A stretch of 64,000 bases of DNA, from positions 62,001 through 126,000 of the forward strand of contig NZ_CANLNH010000013.1 in the NCBI RefSeq assembly GCF_947492535.1, read 5' to 3'. This document shows, one piece after another, positions 26,366 through 35,718 of the stretch. The notes beneath the pieces are model-generated. The model did not search any database, was not told where the DNA came from, and worked only from the letters and a program-made list of their open reading frames with translations. The DNA comes from an uncultured Dokdonia sp. (GTDB taxonomy: Bacteria; Bacteroidota; Bacteroidia; Flavobacteriales; Flavobacteriaceae). Position 1 is the stretch's first letter, and each line of letters starts with the position of its first letter. The position numbers and the translations under genes are program-made.

Positions 26366-27169
26366 ATGTTATTTGAACCTCAAATTCCAGAATTGCAACG
26401 TCACATCGATCATTATTGGATTATAGATGATATTGCGCAGTTGTCTTTTGGGAATCACCAATTATATGCTTATCCTGGAATTACTCCAGATATGATTATT
26501 GTATTGGGAGGGTATTATACCATTGATTATATGGGGAAACGTTTCAAATCTAATAAAAGTCAGTTGTTTAGTTTCATTCATAAAGAAGTAGTTATGGATT
26601 TAACGCATCTTAAAGCCTGTGTTATTATTAAATTTAAATCCCGCGGACTTTCTTCGTTAAAACCTTTTTTAGATCTTGATTCAGATACTCTTATGCGAGA
26701 TTCAGTTGCATATACAAATGATGTATTTGATGCTAAAATAGAGCAGTTTAGATCACACTTACAAACGTTAACAGCCCCAGAAATAGCTATAGAACTAGAT
26801 CAATGGTTGATTGCGCATTATAAAAGAGAGCGAGAAGGATTTGTAGTTGAAATGGCACAAGAAATAAGCGCTACCTGCGATCTTAAAACCATTATGGAAG
26901 CCACAAAGTATTCGTATTCCACTCTAGAGCGTCATTTTAAAAGAGATACAGGATTGACTCCTAAAAAATTTCAATCATTACAACGATATAAGCAAGCGGT
27001 TCGAGAATTATACACCACTCAAAATGCAGATTGGCAGCATTATATAGATGCCTATGGGTATTATGATCAGAGTCATTTTATCAAAGAAATAAAGCGGTAT
27101 ACGTCATTTACACCCGCGCAATTATTAAAAACTCCTGCCTTTATACAAGTCCGCCCAAAGTATTCATGA
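26366..27169 (+). CDS. AraC-family transcriptional regulator
   Basis: The 267-residue protein has a cupin-like or DUF6597-type N-terminal part (EPQIPELQRHIDHYWI; YPGITPDMIIVLGG) and a C-terminal AraC double helix-turn-helix: YSYSTLERHFKRDTGLTPKKFQSLQR and YYDQSHFIKEIKRYTSFTPAQLL. It acts in the cytoplasm on DNA; the inducer is unknown. The serine hydrolase gene starts 59 bases downstream on the same strand. Confidence 0.9.
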   Translation: MLFEPQIPELQRHIDHYWIIDDIAQLSFGNHQLYAYPGITPDMIIVLGGYYTIDYMGKRFKSNKSQLFSFIHKEVVMDLTHLKACVIIKFKSRGLSSLKPFLDLDSDTLMRDSVAYTNDVFDAKIEQFRSHLQTLTAPEIAIELDQWLIAHYKREREGFVVEMAQEISATCDLKTIMEATKYSYSTLERHFKRDTGLTPKKFQSLQRYKQAVRELYTTQNADWQHYIDAYGYYDQSHFIKEIKRYTSFTPAQLLKTPAFIQVRPKYS

Positions 27170-27187
27170 CGAATTTTTACAATGGTA

Positions 27188-27201
27188 GCTTTCGCGAAAG
27201 C
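27188..27201. repeat. Iterated palindrome between araC-like and hydrolase genes
   Basis: The bare 14-base core GCTTTCGCGAAAGC followed by GTA. It lies upstream of the chosen start at 27229 and argues that the longer open frame from 27166 is not translated. Confidence 0.85.
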
Positions 27202-27228
27202 GTAATCTTTGCAAAAAACAATACTATA

Positions 27229-28377
27229 ATGACGATCAGATATTACCTTTTATGCATGGCACTATGTCTTTTAAGCTGCAAAAATCAAAAAACAGCAGTA
27301 AATTATGAAGATTCTCCAGAAGAAGTACTTACCCGTATTTTAGAAGAAGAAGTACAGGCGACAGATGTCAACGTTGCTGGAGTTTCCCTCACCGTGATCT
27401 CCCCTCAATTGGGAATCAATTTTTCAGGCGCATCTGGCTATGACAGTACGACTAAAAACCAAATGCTATCTCCAGATCAACCTTTCCGAATTGCGAGTTT
27501 AACTAAAACCTTTGTTTCTACGAGTATTTTACGCTTACGCGAAAAAGGACTTGTATCAATAGACGATCCAATTACGGACTATATTTCCAAAGAGCACATT
27601 GCTATTCTAAAAAAAGGCGGGTATATCCCTTCTAAAATCACAGTAAAACACTGTATGATGCATACGAGTGGTCTTTTTGATTATGCCGAAGGCAATATGG
27701 ATTACATCACTGAAGCCTCTAAAGATCCTAATAAACGATGGACACGTACCGAACAAATACAATGGGCCATGGATCATGGAACGCCGCAAGGAGCACCAGG
27801 AGAAAACTATCACTATAGTGACACGGGCTATGTATTATTAGGAGAAATCATAGAAAAACAGACAGGTAAAGGCCTTGCACAAGGCATGCGAGAATTACTG
27901 AAATTTGACCAATTAGGAATGTCTTCTACATGGTTAGAATCACTAGAAGATCGCCCTAATGGATTACCAACTTCTGTAAGACGATACATGGATACTATAG
28001 ATGCAACTGTATGGGATAACTCTGTAGATTTATATGGAGGTGGAGGATTACAGTCTACAACAAGAGATTTAGCAACCTTCTTACAAGCATTATTTTCAGA
28101 TAAGATTTATGAACAATCTGAAACCTTACCCGTAATGCTTTTAAAATCTGAATTTTCTGGTGATCCGTTGACTGAGTATCGTTTAGGTTTTGGGTATATT
28201 AAAGGAAAAAAATCTGATATAGAAGCCTATATGCATTCTGGTTTTTGGGGTACGTTATTTATACATTTTCCAGCATACAATTGTTCTATAGCGATTAACC
28301 ATACCAATGATGAAAGTAATGGTGCGTTACAGAAAGTGATAGATTATATACAATGGCTAGATGAGCATCAATCATAA
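27229..28377 (+). CDS. Serine beta-lactamase-like hydrolase (class C / DD-peptidase fold), lipoprotein
   Basis: From ATG 27229 the 382-residue protein has a proper lipoprotein signal (CLLSC, Cys16). The frame opens earlier, at 27166, but that would add 21 residues partly encoded by a palindromic repeat. The fold's motifs are visible: SLTK (Ser90, Lys93), YSD (Tyr196; Asn replaced by Asp) and HSGFWG near the C-terminus in place of KTG. This large family includes D-aminopeptidases, esterases and class C beta-lactamases; with YSD rather than YxN, beta-lactam hydrolysis is not implied. Confidence 0.87.
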   Translation: MTIRYYLLCMALCLLSCKNQKTAVNYEDSPEEVLTRILEEEVQATDVNVAGVSLTVISPQLGINFSGASGYDSTTKNQMLSPDQPFRIASLTKTFVSTSILRLREKGLVSIDDPITDYISKEHIAILKKGGYIPSKITVKHCMMHTSGLFDYAEGNMDYITEASKDPNKRWTRTEQIQWAMDHGTPQGAPGENYHYSDTGYVLLGEIIEKQTGKGLAQGMRELLKFDQLGMSSTWLESLEDRPNGLPTSVRRYMDTIDATVWDNSVDLYGGGGLQSTTRDLATFLQALFSDKIYEQSETLPVMLLKSEFSGDPLTEYRLGFGYIKGKKSDIEAYMHSGFWGTLFIHFPAYNCSIAINHTNDESNGALQKVIDYIQWLDEHQS

Positions 28378-28505
28378 TTATCTTTTTTATTGATTACGAT
28401 TTTCATGAATTTAAGTAATTGATAGGTGTTTTATTATAAAAGCTTACTTCTAAAATGAAGTTAAGTTCGTTATTGTGTCTATTGTAATCTAAAAATCAAT
28501 AGCTT

Positions 28506-29012
28506 ATGTTTATCAAACAACTTATCGTAGTTCTTGTCTTAATAAGTTTTAGCTGTACTACTATTGCGCAATCTAAAACGAGTAAAAAACAACGAAAAGA
28601 ACAAAAAAAGATAGAAAAATTTGAAGCCATCAAAACCTCTTTTGAAAATGCAACATTTACTTTTGAGGTGAAATCAATTTCAGTACGAGGGAGTCATATT
28701 CGAGTCACTTCTAATGCAACAGGAAGAGGTATTGTAAAGGTATATGGAGATAAAGTAAATGCGCATTTAGCTACTATAAAAGCGGCATATACAAATAACA
28801 ATCCCCAATATTTAGAAACCGAAATGAATATAACTAATTATGTTGTTTCATATCTTGATCAAGGTAGAAAAGTTCAAACAAGTTTTGTAAGTGCCTATAA
28901 AGGAAATACCTATGAATATACGTTTAGTGCTACACTAGATGGAGATTACATTTTAAAACTCGAAGGGAGTGATAGAGAGACTACGATGTATACAGGAAAA
29001 TTGAAAGTGTAA
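28506..29012 (+). CDS. DUF4251-like secreted protein
   Basis: The 168-residue protein has a signal peptide ending in TTIAQ, a very basic coil (KKQRKEQKKIEK) and a beta-rich domain with ITNYVVSYLD, a central SFVSAYKGNTYEYTF strand pair and the closing YTGKLKV. This order matches DUF4251 proteins and the paralogues at 35699 and 40368. The signal sequence also contains a Cys (FSCTT), but AQ cleavage is likelier. Function of the family is unknown; it is restricted to Bacteroidota. Confidence 0.7.
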   Translation: MFIKQLIVVLVLISFSCTTIAQSKTSKKQRKEQKKIEKFEAIKTSFENATFTFEVKSISVRGSHIRVTSNATGRGIVKVYGDKVNAHLATIKAAYTNNNPQYLETEMNITNYVVSYLDQGRKVQTSFVSAYKGNTYEYTFSATLDGDYILKLEGSDRETTMYTGKLKV

Positions 29013-29039
29013 AAGTGCTTAGTGATTTTATATAGATCC

Positions 29040-30113
29040 TTACTCTATACTAAAAGATAGTTCTAGTATTGGAGGCACTTTTGTAATGGTAATATCCTGA
29101 TCAAATAATCGTTCTAAATTATTACCAGAAACATCTTCAATGATAGGTTTGTGTTTTATAGTGTAAGTATTTTTAATCCAATTGTTTAGTGGTGAGAAAA
29201 TAATTTTATTTTGATTGGATTGAATTGTGAATTTTCCTTTAATTTTTTTTCCAGAGAGATCTACAATGTGTAAGGAATTTTGAAGACTTCCATAGTCTAA
29301 AAGTTCTTCATACTGTATTACTAATGGGGCTTTTGTATTCGCTAGGGGAGGTTGTAGTTCCCAAGTAGTAATAGAAGGCTTTGTACGATCTGAAGTAATC
29401 ACTGTAAAGGAATGTTTAAAATCTGTTTCCATAGGGATTCCTTGACGATCTTTTAAGCTCTTGTCAATAATCAATGTATAAGATTCATTGGGTATAAGTA
29501 CTTCTCCAAGACGTTTATTAGGTCCTAAATCTCTTTTTTGGCGTCCAGGTTCAATCCACAAGGTAAGTAATGTTCCATCATTAGATAGTAAAGGCGTTTC
29601 TAATGGAAGTAATGCTCTATCTACTTTAGTCATATCACGGTTATTGATAAGCGTGATGTGGTCATAAACTTTTGAAGGGTTTATAGGTTTTGAAAATTGT
29701 ACATACCATTTTAAAAAATTAGCAGGCAGTGTATCTGAATTAGGATATAAAGCTTGTATCTGCAAATGGGTGTAAGACGATTCTAGTGCTAGTGTAAAAG
29801 GAAAGACTTCGTTATTATAAACGACGGTATAGTGACTATTTTTTTGAAAGGGGAGTATGGGAATAAAATAAGTCTCCGTATCGTTTTGAGAATACCTTCC
29901 TAGAATTGCCTTTTTAGATACGGTTTGATCTATAGAAGTATATGAACCTTTATATACTTTAAAAAGTGATTTTTTTGAGTCATTATCATTTTTTAAAGCT
30001 ATGGTATCACTAGTAAAAGAAAACCTTGGAGATTGAGCATTCATCTCCAAGGCTATTACTACGAGAAGTATACTCAGGATACTTCTTTTTTTATATAGAT
30101 CGTTTATAACCAA
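29040..30113 (-). CDS. Secreted protein with Ig-like (Big_5/SbsA-type) domains
   Basis: The 357-residue protein starts with a TTG (30113) that overlaps the stop region of the upstream gene by 10 bases; no ATG would leave a signal peptide, and this start gives KKRSILSILLVVIALEMNAQ. The mature part consists of beta domains with the bacterial Ig-like pattern YVQFSKPINPSKVYDHI and, later, SDRTKPSITTWELQPP, typical of surface-exposed adhesion or scaffold modules. It is the second gene of an operon with the beta-propeller-like gene at 30104 and probably works with it at the cell surface. Confidence 0.75.
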   Translation of the reverse strand: MVINDLYKKRSILSILLVVIALEMNAQSPRFSFTSDTIALKNDNDSKKSLFKVYKGSYTSIDQTVSKKAILGRYSQNDTETYFIPILPFQKNSHYTVVYNNEVFPFTLALESSYTHLQIQALYPNSDTLPANFLKWYVQFSKPINPSKVYDHITLINNRDMTKVDRALLPLETPLLSNDGTLLTLWIEPGRQKRDLGPNKRLGEVLIPNESYTLIIDKSLKDRQGIPMETDFKHSFTVITSDRTKPSITTWELQPPLANTKAPLVIQYEELLDYGSLQNSLHIVDLSGKKIKGKFTIQSNQNKIIFSPLNNWIKNTYTIKHKPIIEDVSGNNLERLFDQDITITKVPPILELSFSIE

Positions 30114-31201
30114 CGGTTATTACTTGTTTTCAGTGCTAATTTTCCAGAAGCTTCTCGTTGAATAAATACAAATTCAGTATCATTAAGCTTATCTAATTGT
30201 TGCACATTTACAAATGGTAAGTTGATAAAATCAACACCAGCGGTATCTGCACGTTCAGGAACACGTGTTGTTAATGAATCTCCAAAAGACTCAATATCTG
30301 CTACTTTAATTTTCATCAATGCTCTATTGGTATTTGCCATTAAGATATAACGAGCACCTTCTTTTTCCATTTCAATAATATCTAAGGGAGTATTCCAGTT
30401 CCCTAACTCAGCAACTGTACGGCCTTTGGTATGCGCTCCTGATTTTAATTCGCTTAATGGAAATACCACTAATGGTGTACACGTATAGCTTGCGATAAGA
30501 TGTGGCTCATTATTGATTTGCGTAGTTGTAAATGCTTTTATAGGTGAAGCCGTTTCATATTGCCCATGCGCAGCGTGATAAATCTCTAAAGAACTAGCTT
30601 TTTGTTTTTGAGTGAATGGAAAAGGAATAGCTCTAAAAGTAGAAGCAAATTCAGCATTACTTAACCCAGATAACATCACTTGCCCGTTTGCGTATTTTAT
30701 ATCAGAAATAGCCCATTTGCGTAATGATCTTCCGCGACGGTCTTTTGCTTCTGGGGCAACTGCATTAGAAACATCAGAGGTCGTATACGAAACCGATTGT
30801 AATGGTACCATTTCTAGAGAATTATTATTCACTAGAAAAAGGATTGATTTCCCTGAGCTATGCTGTGTACCAATATAGATATTCTGATTTGCAGGATTGA
30901 CAACCATATCTACAATTTGTAATTGGTCACTATCAGCTCCTAAAAGTTCGCTTAAAAGGAGTTCTACATCTGGAATGTGTAATTTCTCATTCGTTGCTTT
31001 TGGAGCTGTACTCATATCGATAGCAACGATTTGAGCGCCTTGACTATCTCCTATAAATAAAACACCTTCAGGGCTGAAGGTCATTGCGTTTATAGAGCCT
31101 ATTTCAGGATTTCCTGTGATAAATCCATCTGTGATCGAAGTGTTTGCAAATAGGGGTGTTAACAACAGCCCTAATGCCATAGTGAATAGTATCTTTCTCA
31201 T
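30104..31201 (-). CDS. Secreted beta-propeller-like protein of unknown function
   Basis: Starting at ATG 31201 (a TTG at 31243 is less likely), the roughly 365-residue protein has a signal peptide ending in PLFANTS. Repeating blocks such as NAMTFSPEGVLFIGDSQGAQIVAID and DMVVNPANQNIYIGTQ have the spacing of propeller blades of the NHL/WD type. Its stop overlaps the start of the Ig-like gene, so the two are coupled. No catalytic motif is seen. Homologous pairs may bind or process extracellular polymers, but this is conjecture. Confidence 0.75.
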   Translation of the reverse strand: MRKILFTMALGLLLTPLFANTSITDGFITGNPEIGSINAMTFSPEGVLFIGDSQGAQIVAIDMSTAPKATNEKLHIPDVELLLSELLGADSDQLQIVDMVVNPANQNIYIGTQHSSGKSILFLVNNNSLEMVPLQSVSYTTSDVSNAVAPEAKDRRGRSLRKWAISDIKYANGQVMLSGLSNAEFASTFRAIPFPFTQKQKASSLEIYHAAHGQYETASPIKAFTTTQINNEPHLIASYTCTPLVVFPLSELKSGAHTKGRTVAELGNWNTPLDIIEMEKEGARYILMANTNRALMKIKVADIESFGDSLTTRVPERADTAGVDFINLPFVNVQQLDKLNDTEFVFIQREASGKLALKTSNNRWL

Positions 31202-31421
31202 TTTGGTGGTTTTATGATAAAAGTAGTTAAAATGCAAATACACATGCGTGAAAGAAATGTTAAGTGTTTCTCTGTCTTTATAGTGATATGGATGACTATT
31301 GACTGGGTCTAATTAAAAATAGAGAACTTCTGTTTAACAAACTCTTGAGACATATTTACCATAACATTGGCACGACTCTTACATCTAGTTAGATATTTTC
31401 GTAGCAACTAAAAACCATATC

Positions 31422-31967
31422 ATGAAAAGAATTATCTACTATGCTTTAGCATTATGTTTCAGTTTGTCCCAAGCACAAGTTTCTACAGAAAGCGCGTATA
31501 AAGTAATCTATGAAGCCGATAAAGATGGGAATCAATTATCTGGAGATCTAGAGACGTTAATCGCATTGGTACAAAGTGGAAATCCTATACGAGTAGGGTG
31601 GGAAATGGAATTACAAAACCCTACAGATGAAAGTACATATGTGTTAGAACACTGGTCTGATGCTGGTTTTATCTCTATACATCAAGGTCATGTATTTGCC
31701 CAAATTCCCTCTATCTATGGACAAGGCTCTTCGGCTGTACAACCTGAGTTTAATCAGGATCCTTCTATGTTTCTTGTCAATAATAAGCCACATGGGTGGG
31801 TTGCTATAGTAGGGACGACAGGCGTGTTGAGACAAAAAATGCTACGTGATGAACGTACCGTTACCTATATGAAAGAAGCAGGAATGACCGATGAACAAAT
31901 AGAAGAACAACTTTTAAAAATGGAGACAAGCCATTTTAAAACGAAATGGGCAGTAGCCGTAAAATAA
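31422..31967 (+). CDS. Secreted protein of unknown function
   Basis: The 181-residue protein has a signal peptide (YALALCFSLSQAQ). The mature part contains GDLETLIALVQSGNPIRVGWEMEL, HWSDAGFISIHQGHVFAQIPSIYGQ and a C-terminal helix (MTDEQIEEQLLKME). The pattern with IRVGWE, then GHVFAQI and WVAIVGTTG is a small beta-barrel-like family I have seen in Flavobacteriaceae but cannot name. Upstream, TATTTTCG at 31394 may be a -7 box. It precedes the large vWA gene by 110 bases on the same strand. Confidence 0.7.
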   Translation: MKRIIYYALALCFSLSQAQVSTESAYKVIYEADKDGNQLSGDLETLIALVQSGNPIRVGWEMELQNPTDESTYVLEHWSDAGFISIHQGHVFAQIPSIYGQGSSAVQPEFNQDPSMFLVNNKPHGWVAIVGTTGVLRQKMLRDERTVTYMKEAGMTDEQIEEQLLKMETSHFKTKWAVAVK

Positions 31968-32077
31968 ATATGATATTGGATATTTAGAGCCTAATTTTCA
32001 CATACAATTACAAATGGCATAATACTTGATTTGAAGGGTAGCAACCATCCAGAGCTTCATTTTTTAAACCATCAATT

Positions 32078-35000
32078 ATGAAAAAAGTAATTCTCTTAGG
32101 ACTGTTATGTCTTTATTCCATTTCTCATGCTCAAAAAATTCCTACTCTAAAAGTAGATGATAAACCTCTTGGGCTTTCTTCTCTGAATATAGACGTAGTC
32201 GTTACCGGTAATATTGCCACAACGACATACGATATGCAATTTTACAACCCAACAAATGCTGTTTTAGAAGGTGCTCTAGATTTCCCGTTAGGAGATAGGT
32301 TTTCGGTATCTAGATTTGCACTTGATATTAATGGAAAACTCAGAGAAGCTGTTGTAGTAGATAAAGAACTAGGACGTGTTGCCTTCGAAGCTGTCGTGCG
32401 TAGACGTGTAGATCCCGCATTATTAGAAAAAGGAACGGGAAATAATTATAAAGCACGTATCTATCCAATACCAGCCAAAGGTTACAAACGTATTGTACTT
32501 GCTTATGAACAAGAGTTGAAATTATCAGAAGGTAAACATTACTATGATATACCGCTAGCGTTTCAAAATGAATTAGAAAATTTTGATCTTAAAATCACGG
32601 TATTTGATCAAAAAACAAAACCTATTATAGAAAAAGGAACAATCGATGGTTTAGGGTTCACGCCATGGCAACAAAACTTCACAACGGCAGTACATAAAGA
32701 AAACTATATAGCTAACAAGCCTATTCGTATTCAAATTCCTATAGAAGAAACTGTTGCAAAAAAGTTGCGAAATGATGAATACATCTATGTGTATACAACA
32801 GTAAACAAGCAGAAAAGAACACGAAGAAAGCCTAAAAAAATCACCTTATTATGGGATGCTTCTTTAAGCATGAAGACTAGAGGTCTAAAAAAGGAATTCG
32901 ATCTTTTAGATGCCTATTTCAAAGACCTTTCAAATGTAGATGTAACACTTGTCACATATAGTAATGCGATTAGATCAACAGCTACTTATAGAGTAAAAAA
33001 CAAACAATGGGCAGCTCTCAAAAATGCGTTAGAGACTACAGTCTATGATGGAGGAACCGACTATTCTATACTTACGGATCAAAAATTCAAAGGAGATGCC
33101 ATCTTATTATTCACCGATGGGATGCATACACTAAGTACGCTTGATATGTATAGTAAAATACCTGTTTTTACTGTAAATAGTGTGGTGAAGGCAAATCACC
33201 AAGCATTACGTCAACTAGCAACGACAACGCATGGAGCCTATATAAATCTTATAAATACAGAGACAAAAGAAGGCATATCTATACTTACCGAGCAATCTTT
33301 TCAGTTTTTAGGATATACATCTACAAATACACACGCAGAGATCTATCCAAATACAGCACAGGCAGTGACTAATGATTTTTCAATGGCTGGAAAAAACCTT
33401 AAAAATGGAGATCGTATTACGTTGCAGTTTGGATATGATGGAAAGGTATCTCATAAAGTTGAGATTGTGGTTGATAACGCTTTCGCGAAAAGCGATATCA
33501 TAAAACGTCTTTGGGCAAAAGAAAAACTCCAAATACTAGCACAAAACGTAAAAGAAAATAAAGAAGTTATTACAGCATTAGGAACGACCTATCAATTAGT
33601 AACAGATTATACGTCATTAATTGTACTTGATGATGTGATGGATTATGTGCGTTATAAAATCACACCACCGGAAGAACTACAAGAGGAATACAACCGAATT
33701 GTATCTCAAAAAAAGAATGTTGGAGTAGCAAAGGCTGTAGTTAATGGTGATCAAAGAATCGATAATACGGCATCTGAAAGAAGAGCAAGGGTTTCAGAGG
33801 GAGAACCATTGGATATGATGGGAATTTCTTCAAACAGTCCACCACCTCCGCCAGCACCTGAAATCATAGAAGTTGTAGATGACGAAGAAATTATTGAAGA
33901 AGAGATTATCGGAATAGAAGAGGTAGAGGCGATTTCATATGGTTTTTCAGAAGCTCCAAATGCATTGGTTTATCAGAGAGAAGCAAATGATTTAAATGCA
34001 ATGCCAGTTGATGGGTTTTTAGATGGAGGTGTTCCTTTTGTAGCATTAGATATCCCTCCAATATATCCTGGCTGTGAAGATGCTTCCAATAAAAATAACT
34101 GTTTCCGAGATAGCGTGGGTGATTTTGTGATGCAAAATTTTAATGAAGAGGTGTATGCTAATGAACAAATCTTACAACCCGGTAGATCAAGAATATTAAT
34201 TACGTTTAAAATAGATACCCTTGGACAAATAAAAGATGCGAACGCTAGAGCAGGAAATTCTATTTTACAACAAGAAGCGATACGTGTAGTAAAAAGTCTT
34301 CCTAAAATGCGCCCTGGAGAGCAAAATAAGAAAAGAGTCGAGGTCGTATATTCATTACCAATTACGATTATTATTCCAGATAACGGACAAACGCCAATAA
34401 CTCCTGCATATCCAAAATATAAAGGGAAACTTAGTGTAAAAGATCGAAGCATTAGTACACCATATCTGAATGAATTACGTGAGATAAAAGATGTGGGAAA
34501 AGCCTATGAATACTATCTCATACAACGTACTTCGTATCAAAAAGAACCTGCTTATTTTATAGATGTAGCTAACTTCTTTAAGAACACATTTAATCATCCA
34601 ATATATGCAAGACGTATTGTGTCTAATATTCCAGAGATGGATGGCGATGATTACGAATTACTAAAAGTATTTGGATATCAGATGCAATTAGAAGAAGCTC
34701 ATGATATTGCAGCATATATTTTTGAGCGAATACTAGAATTACGCCCTGAAGATTCACAATCTTATAGAGACTTAGCACTTGCTTATGAAACGATAGGAAA
34801 ATGCCAAGAAGCTTTAGATTTATTGATGTCTATTGTAGATGGAAGTATTTATGAGAATAATCAGCGACGTGTATTTAACGGCGTTAAAACCATTTCAGAA
34901 AAAGAAATCGAGCATCTTGTTTATGAATATAAAGATGATTTGAAATTAGATAGTGTTCCGCCGTATTATAAAGATATAATGCCCTATGATGTTCGTGTTG

Positions 35001-35347
35001 TGGTAGATTGGAATCATAATGATACTGATATAGATCTGCATATTATAGACCCTAATTTAGAAGAGTGTTATTATAGTCATAATAAAACAACGATAGGAGG
35101 GATGATGTCTGAAGATATGACACAAGGGTTTGGTCCAGAAGAATACACTGTTCAAAAAGCAATAAAGGGAGATTACTTTATTAAGGTTCGGTATTATGGA
35201 GATCGATATCAAAAGGTAGAAAACCCAACTTTTATGAAAGTAACCATCTTCAAGTATTATGGAACAATTAAAGAAACCAAGGAAACACAACTTTTACGCC
35301 TTACCAAAGCCGATAATGAGGAGATTATAGCAAAGCTTTCGTTTTAA
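32078..35347 (+). CDS. VIT-vWA protein with inserted TonB C-terminal-like domain, TPR and DUF2135
   Basis: The 1089-residue protein has a signal peptide ending in SHAQ. Domains in order: VIT (about 20-160; LEGALDFPLGDRF, YKARIYPIPAKGYKRI), vWA (255-420) with MIDAS Asp260-x-Ser-x-Ser in LWDASLSM and LLFTDGMH, a Pro/acidic linker (SPPPPPAPE then runs of Glu/Ile, from residue 588), a TonB-C-like domain (about 660-766; YPGCEDASNKNNC, ITFKIDTLGQIKDANAR, AIRVVKSLPKMRPG), TPR-like helices (850-925) and a final DUF2135 (VVVDWNHNDTDIDLHI, from about 967). The linker and TonB part are what Bacteroidota TonB proteins carry, yet no membrane anchor exists. An in-frame degenerate palindrome encodes NAFAKS at 33478. 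Confidence 0.88.
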   Translation: MKKVILLGLLCLYSISHAQKIPTLKVDDKPLGLSSLNIDVVVTGNIATTTYDMQFYNPTNAVLEGALDFPLGDRFSVSRFALDINGKLREAVVVDKELGRVAFEAVVRRRVDPALLEKGTGNNYKARIYPIPAKGYKRIVLAYEQELKLSEGKHYYDIPLAFQNELENFDLKITVFDQKTKPIIEKGTIDGLGFTPWQQNFTTAVHKENYIANKPIRIQIPIEETVAKKLRNDEYIYVYTTVNKQKRTRRKPKKITLLWDASLSMKTRGLKKEFDLLDAYFKDLSNVDVTLVTYSNAIRSTATYRVKNKQWAALKNALETTVYDGGTDYSILTDQKFKGDAILLFTDGMHTLSTLDMYSKIPVFTVNSVVKANHQALRQLATTTHGAYINLINTETKEGISILTEQSFQFLGYTSTNTHAEIYPNTAQAVTNDFSMAGKNLKNGDRITLQFGYDGKVSHKVEIVVDNAFAKSDIIKRLWAKEKLQILAQNVKENKEVITALGTTYQLVTDYTSLIVLDDVMDYVRYKITPPEELQEEYNRIVSQKKNVGVAKAVVNGDQRIDNTASERRARVSEGEPLDMMGISSNSPPPPPAPEIIEVVDDEEIIEEEIIGIEEVEAISYGFSEAPNALVYQREANDLNAMPVDGFLDGGVPFVALDIPPIYPGCEDASNKNNCFRDSVGDFVMQNFNEEVYANEQILQPGRSRILITFKIDTLGQIKDANARAGNSILQQEAIRVVKSLPKMRPGEQNKKRVEVVYSLPITIIIPDNGQTPITPAYPKYKGKLSVKDRSISTPYLNELREIKDVGKAYEYYLIQRTSYQKEPAYFIDVANFFKNTFNHPIYARRIVSNIPEMDGDDYELLKVFGYQMQLEEAHDIAAYIFERILELRPEDSQSYRDLALAYETIGKCQEALDLLMSIVDGSIYENNQRRVFNGVKTISEKEIEHLVYEYKDDLKLDSVPPYYKDIMPYDVRVVVDWNHNDTDIDLHIIDPNLEECYYSHNKTTIGGMMSEDMTQGFGPEEYTVQKAIKGDYFIKVRYYGDRYQKVENPTFMKVTIFKYYGTIKETKETQLLRLTKADNEEIIAKLSF
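33478..33494. repeat. Degenerate iterated palindrome inside the VIT-vWA gene
   Basis: CGC-TTTCGCGAAA-AGCG with one extra A on the right arm; read as AFAKS between the vWA and linker regions. Confidence 0.7.
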
Positions 35348-35379
35348 TGAATAGTGTTTATTTGTTATACGTTTTGTTG

Positions 35380-35403
35380 TATACGCTTTCGCGAAAGCGT
35401 ATA
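35380..35403. repeat. Iterated palindrome after the VIT-vWA gene
   Basis: A 24-bp perfect palindrome identical in its arms to the copy at 1170, 33 bases after the VIT-vWA stop codon. Confidence 0.9.
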
Positions 35404-35493
35404 AAGACACATGTACGATAGATAGTATTCATAGCTATAATTTAGTGTATCTGTATTCATGAATATACGAGTAAGCATTTATAAGTAATTACT

Positions 35494-35718
35494 ATGATAA
35501 TCCAAAAGCTTTTTACTTTTATATCATTAGCTTCAAAGATCACAAATTATTCACTTACGTATAAAAATAATGAGAACACAATAATAGTTACTTTTGATAC
35601 TACACAAACAGGAGAGAATTATCATTTAGAAATTATAGTACATAAAGGAGAATCAACTATAGTTAAAATAACTACAAATAAAAGAGAACCCGTTATATAT
35701 GAAGGCAACATCAGGTAA
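35494..35718 (+). pseudogene. Probable internally deleted DUF4251 paralogue
   Basis: The 74-residue frame begins like a signal peptide (MIIQKLFTFISLAS) but has no cleavage region; it goes straight into what matches the C-terminal third of the DUF4251 proteins: NYSLTYKNNENTIIVTF, a YHLEIIVHKGESTIVKI strand pair and the closing YEGNI. The signal tail, basic coil and first half of the domain are missing, as if deleted. Its end overlaps the next DUF4251-like gene by 20 bases. It could instead be a live mini-protein that couples translation of the next gene. Confidence 0.5.

Noticed and set aside
27166-27228. Upstream extension of the serine hydrolase frame to an ATG at 27166
   Set aside because: The extension is partly encoded by the iterated palindrome and would bury a complete lipoprotein signal that starts at 27229.
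27229-28377. Class C beta-lactamase resistance gene
   Set aside because: The Tyr-motif is YSD and KTG is replaced by HSG, a pattern of general serine hydrolases of this fold.
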